This document shows positions 60,032 to 64,000 of a DNA stretch of 64,000 nucleotides, in pieces. Location: positions 3,410,001 through 3,474,000 of the forward strand of contig NZ_AP036014.1 of the NCBI RefSeq assembly GCF_003402415.2, written 5' to 3'. Both the position numbers and the translations under genes were made by a program. Position 1 is the stretch's first letter; the number at the start of each line of letters is the position of its first letter. Below the pieces are notes generated by a model that worked only from the letters and a program-made list of their open reading frames with translations, was not told the DNA's origin and did not search any database. The DNA is from Cupidesulfovibrio sp000226255 (GTDB lineage Bacteria > Desulfobacterota > Desulfovibrionia > Desulfovibrionales > Desulfovibrionaceae).

Positions 60032-60120
60032 CGCTGGCGAGGAAGGCGAGCCTTTCATGCAGGGAGTGTACTCTTATCGTACTCGACCGGAATGAAAGGC
60101 GACGCCTGACGAAGCCAGCG
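60032..60120. repeat. Palindromic interspersed element, copy 2
   Basis: The outer arms CGCTGGC (60032-60038) and GCCAGCG (60114-60120) enclose AGGCG-A-GCCTTTCAT and ATGAAAGGC-GA-CGCCT. At the centre GGGAGTGTACTCT and CGTAC repeat the core of the copy at 11742-11847. It lies in the 436-base gap (59714-60149) between speA and the dehydrogenase, with no gene. Confidence 0.65.
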
Positions 60121-60149
60121 GGCAAGAGGCCCTTTCGGAGCGGGTGCCG

Positions 60150-62087
60150 TTAGCGTTCGAAGTAGGTGTAGCCCCGCAGCCCATCCTCATACGCCTGCAT
60201 CACCCGGTACCGGTCCGAGGGGGTGATGCGCCCCTCGCGCACGGCCTGTTCCGCCGCCTCGCGGATGTCGTCGATGATGCGGCGGGGGTCGTATTCCACG
60301 TACGACAGGATGTCCGCCACGGAATCGCCGCGCAGTTCGCGCACGAATTCGTAGCTGCCGTCCTCGTGCACGCGCACCGAAACCACGTTGGTGTCGCCCA
60401 GCAGGTTGTGCAGGTCGCCCAGGGTTTCCTGATACGCCCCCACCAGGAACACGCCGAGGTAGTATTCCTCGCCGTCCTTCAGGGGGTGCAGGTCCAGGGT
60501 GCCCTTCACGCCTTGCGGGTCGATGAAGTGGTCGATGCGGCCGTCACTGTCGCAGGTGATGTCGGACAGGATGCCCTGGCGCGAAGGCAACTCGTTCAGG
60601 CGGTGCAGGGGCACCACCGGGAACAGCTGGTCGATGGCCCACGAATCGGGCAGCGACTGGAACACGCTGAAGTTGCCGTAGTAGATGTCGGCCAGGGCCA
60701 CGTCTATCTCGGCAAGATCCTTGGGCACGTGCTTCAGCTTCTGCTTCTCCTGGGCGATGCGCTTCATGATGGCCCAGAAGTAGCGTTCGCCAAGGGTGCG
60801 TTCGCGCAGGGTGATGCGCCCGGTCAGGAACTGCTGGCGCACTTCGTCGCGGTAGTACACGGCGTCGTTGTAGCATTCCTGCAGGTTGCGCAGGGTAAGA
60901 CCGGCCAGCGCCTCGCGCATGTTGCGCACGGGCTCGGGGCAGTCGTCGGGCAGGATGTCGGGCAGGTTGCCGATCTCCACGCGGCTTACGTCCAGGATGT
61001 TGAACAGCAGCATGGAGTAGTAGGCCACGGTGGCGCGGCCCGATTCGGTGACGATGTGCGGATGGGCGATGCCTTCCTCGTCGAGGATGTTCATCACCGC
61101 CTCGATGATGTCCGCGCAGTATTCGTCCAGGCTGTAGTTGCGGCTGCTCACGTAGTTGGTGTGCGAGCCGTCGTAGTCCACGGCAAGGCCCCCGCCAAGG
61201 TCCAGGTAGCCCATGGCCGCGCCTTCGGCCACCAGTCCGCCGTAAATGCGGCAGGCTTCCATGACGGCGGCGCGGATGTCGCGGATGTTCGGCACCTGCG
61301 ACCCCAGGTGGTAGTGCAGCAGCTGGAAGCAGTCGAGCATGCCGTGGTCCTTCAGCAGGTCCACCACGTCGACGATCTGCGCCGTGGTCAGGCCGAAGGT
61401 GGAGCGTTCGCCGCCCGAATCGGTCCAGTGGCCGCCCGCCTTCACGGACAGCTTGGCGCGCACGCCGATGAGCGGGCGCACGCCAAGGCACTTGGAGCGT
61501 TCGAGGATAAGCGGCAGCTCGCTGGCCATTTCCAGCACGAAGAAGCACTTGTAGCCCATGCGCACGGCGTGCAGGCCAAGGTCGATGAACTCCTCGTCCT
61601 TGTAGCCGTTGCAGACCAGGCAGGCCTCGTGGTCGCGCAGTTGCGAGACGGCGGCGATGAGTTCGGCCTTGCTGCCTACCTCCAGCCCGTGGTGGTAGCG
61701 CGAACCGAACTGGGCGATCTTTTCGACCACCTGCTGCTGCTGGTTGACCTTGATGGGGAAGATGCCCCGGTATTCGCCCTTGTAGCCGAGCGACCCGATG
61801 GCCTTGCGGAAGGATTGGTGAAGACTGGTGATCTGGGAATCGAGAATGTTCTCGATGCGCAGGAGCACGGGCATGTCATAGCCGCGCTCCCGCATGCCCC
61901 GGATGATTTCCGGGATGCTTACGGCAGGACCGCGGTTGTCTCCGAAAGGATAGACCACGACATCGCCGCTGGCGGCGACATCGAAGTACCCGGCACCCCA
62001 ATTGCGGATGCCATAGAGCTCAGCGGAGTCTTCGACACTCCACTGCTGCAGCGTACGGTTTCTTGCCAATTCCCGAACCTCATACAT
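60150..62087 (-). CDS. speA: Biosynthetic arginine decarboxylase
   Basis: About 645 residues. PLP enzyme of the alanine-racemase fold, converts arginine to agmatine, the first step of the polyamine route here. Recognisable segments are YGIRNWGAGYFDV near the N-terminus, FPIKVNQQQQVVEK with the PLP lysine, and YLDLGGGLAVDYDGS. Later, HIVTESGRATVAYYS and SLPDSWAIDQLFPVVPLHR are seen, all typical of SpeA. ATG 62087 (MYEVRELARN) is preferred; ATG 62111 is an alternative, and neither has a strong ribosome site. Most upstream gene of the polyamine group. Confidence 0.94.
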   Translation of the reverse strand: MYEVRELARNRTLQQWSVEDSAELYGIRNWGAGYFDVAASGDVVVYPFGDNRGPAVSIPEIIRGMRERGYDMPVLLRIENILDSQITSLHQSFRKAIGSLGYKGEYRGIFPIKVNQQQQVVEKIAQFGSRYHHGLEVGSKAELIAAVSQLRDHEACLVCNGYKDEEFIDLGLHAVRMGYKCFFVLEMASELPLILERSKCLGVRPLIGVRAKLSVKAGGHWTDSGGERSTFGLTTAQIVDVVDLLKDHGMLDCFQLLHYHLGSQVPNIRDIRAAVMEACRIYGGLVAEGAAMGYLDLGGGLAVDYDGSHTNYVSSRNYSLDEYCADIIEAVMNILDEEGIAHPHIVTESGRATVAYYSMLLFNILDVSRVEIGNLPDILPDDCPEPVRNMREALAGLTLRNLQECYNDAVYYRDEVRQQFLTGRITLRERTLGERYFWAIMKRIAQEKQKLKHVPKDLAEIDVALADIYYGNFSVFQSLPDSWAIDQLFPVVPLHRLNELPSRQGILSDITCDSDGRIDHFIDPQGVKGTLDLHPLKDGEEYYLGVFLVGAYQETLGDLHNLLGDTNVVSVRVHEDGSYEFVRELRGDSVADILSYVEYDPRRIIDDIREAAEQAVREGRITPSDRYRVMQAYEDGLRGYTYFER

Positions 62088-62881
62088 ACCCCGTTTACAG
62101 GTGCATGCCACGGCGCCGCCATTGCGGCGGGCCGACCAGAGCCTCTCTCTTCCCCCATGCGCGGGTGCAGGGCAGGGGCGCGCACGCGTTGGAAGAGTGG
62201 CACTATCTATTGATAGCGGGGGGCCTTGTCAACGGTATTTTGCCCCATTTCTCGCGATTGTCACAGCACCCCGCCATCATTGGGACCGCACGATGCGCAC
62301 CGCGTACCCGGTGGGCGTTTTCCCCCATTTTGCGGTAGGGCACGAGGCGAGATGGCGCTGGCCGCTGACAGCCCCCCACCGCTGTGGTATGCGGAGAGCG
62401 TATTTCGCGAAAATGATATCCGATACAGACTAAAGGAAAATCGAAATTCCGCCGTAAAGCAGAGGTCGGCCCGGTCGGATGTCCTGCCGCATGGCCGACA
62501 AGGATAGCCGGACATCTGCCGGATGGCTTCCGGAAACCGTCCGATCACCGCCTGATGGCGAATGCACGCCGGGCGGTCGGCAGCAGGCGCGGACACTGCC
62601 GCGCCCGCCTGCACGCGGCACGGCTCCGCGACGGTCCCGGCCCGGCCTTGCGGCCAGCGTTCGCACTCCACGGTTTCAATGTTTCCAAGGTCCCATTCCG
62701 GGTAGCGCGTGCGGCACGTTCGGGGAAACGTGCGGGGAGGACGCCGTTGCCCGCCCCCCGCTACCGCACCCTGCGTTTCCCCTCACGCATGGAACAAGCC
62801 GCCCGACCTTCGCCAGCGCTTCGGCGCGCGTTGCGGGCATGCGCGGCGTTGCCCGCCCGCCCCCTTCCACGAGAGGCACCA
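62088..62881. other. Intergenic region upstream of speA and the cyclase
   Basis: About 790 bases between the divergent speA and diguanylate cyclase genes. It is AT-richer around 62200-62300 and 62395-62455, where promoters could lie. A small inverted repeat CTATC-TATT-GATAG is at 62204-62217. The long open frame crossing the right part on the plus strand has shadow-type composition and no ribosome site, so I do not call it a gene. Confidence 0.45.
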
Positions 62882-64000
62882 GTGATCGACAAAAGCAGGC
62901 TGCACCGCTGCGTGAACGCCCTGCTTGCCAATGGCCTGCAGGAAAACGCCGACCCGGAGACCGCGCGCGTCACCGGGGTGGCGAACCTGTTCTATGGCGT
63001 CACGGCGTTGTTCGCCTCGGTCATGGGCCTCCTGGACTTCGCCCAGGGGCAAACCGCCTTCGTGCTGTTTTTGCTGGTGCTGCTGGCGCTTGCCCTGTTC
63101 GGGCTGTTCTGGGTGCGCCGCACCGGCCGCCACGTGCTGCCCAGCACCGCGCTGGTGGCGGTGTTGTACTGCCTGTCGCTGTACCTGGTGGCCCACGGCG
63201 GGGTGGAGGGCAGCGGCTTCGTGTGGCTGTTCATCTTTCCGCCCGTGGTCATGCTGACCTTCGGCCTGTCCATCGGCATCCTGCTGATGGGGGCGCTGCT
63301 GGCCGGGGTGGCGGCCATCCTGTTCCTGCCGGGCGATCCCTTCCTGTACGCCGACTATTCGCAGGCCTTCCGCATCCGCTACATGGTGGCGCTGATCTGT
63401 TGCGGCATCTTCGCCGGGCTTGCCGAATACACCCGGCGGCACACCCAGCGCCTGCTCATCCTGCTTACCCAGCAACTGGCCGAAAGCGCCCGCACCGACG
63501 AGTTGACCGGCCTCGCCAACCGCCGCGCCCTGTGCGAGCGGCTGGAATACGAGCAGGTGCGCGCCCGTCGCACCGGCCGCCCGTTGTCCATCGCCATCTG
63601 CGACATCGACCACTTCAAGTCGGTGAACGACTGTTACGGCCACCAGTGCGGCGACCAGGTGCTGCAAACGGTGGCCGGGATGCTGCATGACAACCTGCGC
63701 CACCAGGACACCATCTGCCGCTGGGGCGGCGAGGAATTCCTGCTGCTGCTGCCGGAAACCGACGAGGCCGGTGCCGCCCGGCTGGCCGAAAAGCTGCGCG
63801 ACCAGGTGGAACGGATGGAATACTCGTACCACGGCATCCCGGTCAGCGTTACCCTGTCCTTCGGGGTGCACACCTGCGGCCCGGAAGGCGACATCGACTA
63901 CCACATCCGCAAGGCCGACCAGAAGCTGTACCTGGCCAAGGAACAGGGCCGCAACCGGGTGTTCGCGGGGGAAGTGCCCGACATCTTCCTGCCCGAGGGG
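62882..64000 (+). CDS. Membrane diguanylate cyclase (GGEEF), 3' end beyond window
   Basis: 373 codons, open at the right edge. It starts with GTG 62882 after GAGAGGCACCA. The N-terminal half has about five to six membrane segments (for example FVLFLLVLLALALFGLFWV and VVMLTFGLSIGILLMGALL). The GGDEF domain begins DELTGLANRRALCERLEYEQ and has an intact GGEEF. The inhibitory RxxD site is present in RHQDTICRWGGEEF, five residues before the motif. Unlike the cyclase at 25725, this one should therefore be product-inhibited. The fold continues to KLYLAKEQGRNRV, so the catalytic domain is almost complete. Confidence 0.9.
   Translation, partial: MIDKSRLHRCVNALLANGLQENADPETARVTGVANLFYGVTALFASVMGLLDFAQGQTAFVLFLLVLLALALFGLFWVRRTGRHVLPSTALVAVLYCLSLYLVAHGGVEGSGFVWLFIFPPVVMLTFGLSIGILLMGALLAGVAAILFLPGDPFLYADYSQAFRIRYMVALICCGIFAGLAEYTRRHTQRLLILLTQQLAESARTDELTGLANRRALCERLEYEQVRARRTGRPLSIAICDIDHFKSVNDCYGHQCGDQVLQTVAGMLHDNLRHQDTICRWGGEEFLLLLPETDEAGAARLAEKLRDQVERMEYSYHGIPVSVTLSFGVHTCGPEGDIDYHIRKADQKLYLAKEQGRNRVFAGEVPDIFLPEG

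Noticed and set aside
62479..63690. 403-codon plus-strand frame at the right end
   Set aside because: Different frame from the GGEEF cyclase, which has membrane helices and a complete catalytic motif; this one is Arg/Pro-rich noise.

Overview
This window is GC-rich DNA (roughly two-thirds G+C, with strong G/C third-position bias). Its gene content fits a sulfate-reducing deltaproteobacterium of the Desulfovibrio/Nitratidesulfovibrio vulgaris group: a six-gene Ech hydrogenase, a periplasm-targeted CbiK, a flavoredoxin-like flavoprotein, many sensory and cyclic-di-GMP proteins, and a polyamine route through carboxyspermidine. The assignment is by inference; no marker gene or rRNA is present.

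Layout. 1-5325 (-) is the 5' part of a giant VWA-containing surface adhesin running off the left edge. 5.9-11.4 kb (+) is a cobalamin-riboswitch operon: periplasmic cobaltochelatase cbiK, a BtuCDF-type importer and cbiL. 12.0-14.1 kb (-) is a chemoreceptor. 14.4-18.3 kb (-) is an Mla-type lipid-transport operon with a STAS-MlaE fusion, MlaF, MlaD and a lipoprotein. 18.6-21.2 kb (-) holds three small possibly OB-fold proteins and a LigB-family dioxygenase. 21.6-24.5 kb has a sigma54 response regulator, divergent from an Asp/Arg-repeat exported protein, then RidA. 24.7-26.9 kb (+) is a translationally overlapping HD-GYP/GGDEF pair. 27.0-32.6 kb (-) is an RND pump, adaptor and TetR regulator with its palindromic operator. 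33.2-38.6 kb (+) is echABCDEF. 38.8-44.6 kb has a large membrane-bound AAA+ regulator with a degenerate GAFTGA loop, divergent from a sigma54-type promoter and five genes around a TauE/SafE exporter. 44.8-50.9 kb holds a flavoredoxin-like protein, a small monooxygenase, a ChrA transporter, a zinc phospholipase C-like protein, a cardiolipin synthase and a universal stress protein. 51.2-53.9 kb (+) is a PAS-GGDEF-EAL protein. 54.1-62.1 kb (-) holds the polyamine genes speB, nspC, carboxyspermidine dehydrogenase and speA. Among them sit a probable UGA-containing selenoprotein (55254-55568) and a toxin-antitoxin-like nucleotidyltransferase pair with a perfect 21-bp palindrome at its promoter. A GGEEF diguanylate cyclase runs off the right edge.

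How the genes work together. The polyamine genes give a complete arginine to agmatine to putrescine to carboxyspermidine to spermidine route. The cobalamin operon joins cobalt insertion, corrinoid uptake and an early ring methylation under one riboswitch. Ech couples ferredoxin oxidation to H2 and ion gradients. Four proteins make or break c-di-GMP, and the adhesin is a plausible downstream target of that signalling.

Most notable items: the in-frame UGA gene at 55.5 kb; the WAFTEA regulator facing a sigma54 promoter at 41.6 kb; short 9-10 bp CCGG-rich tandem arrays, both intergenic and in-frame in protein tails; and a palindromic element present twice (11.8 and 60.1 kb).
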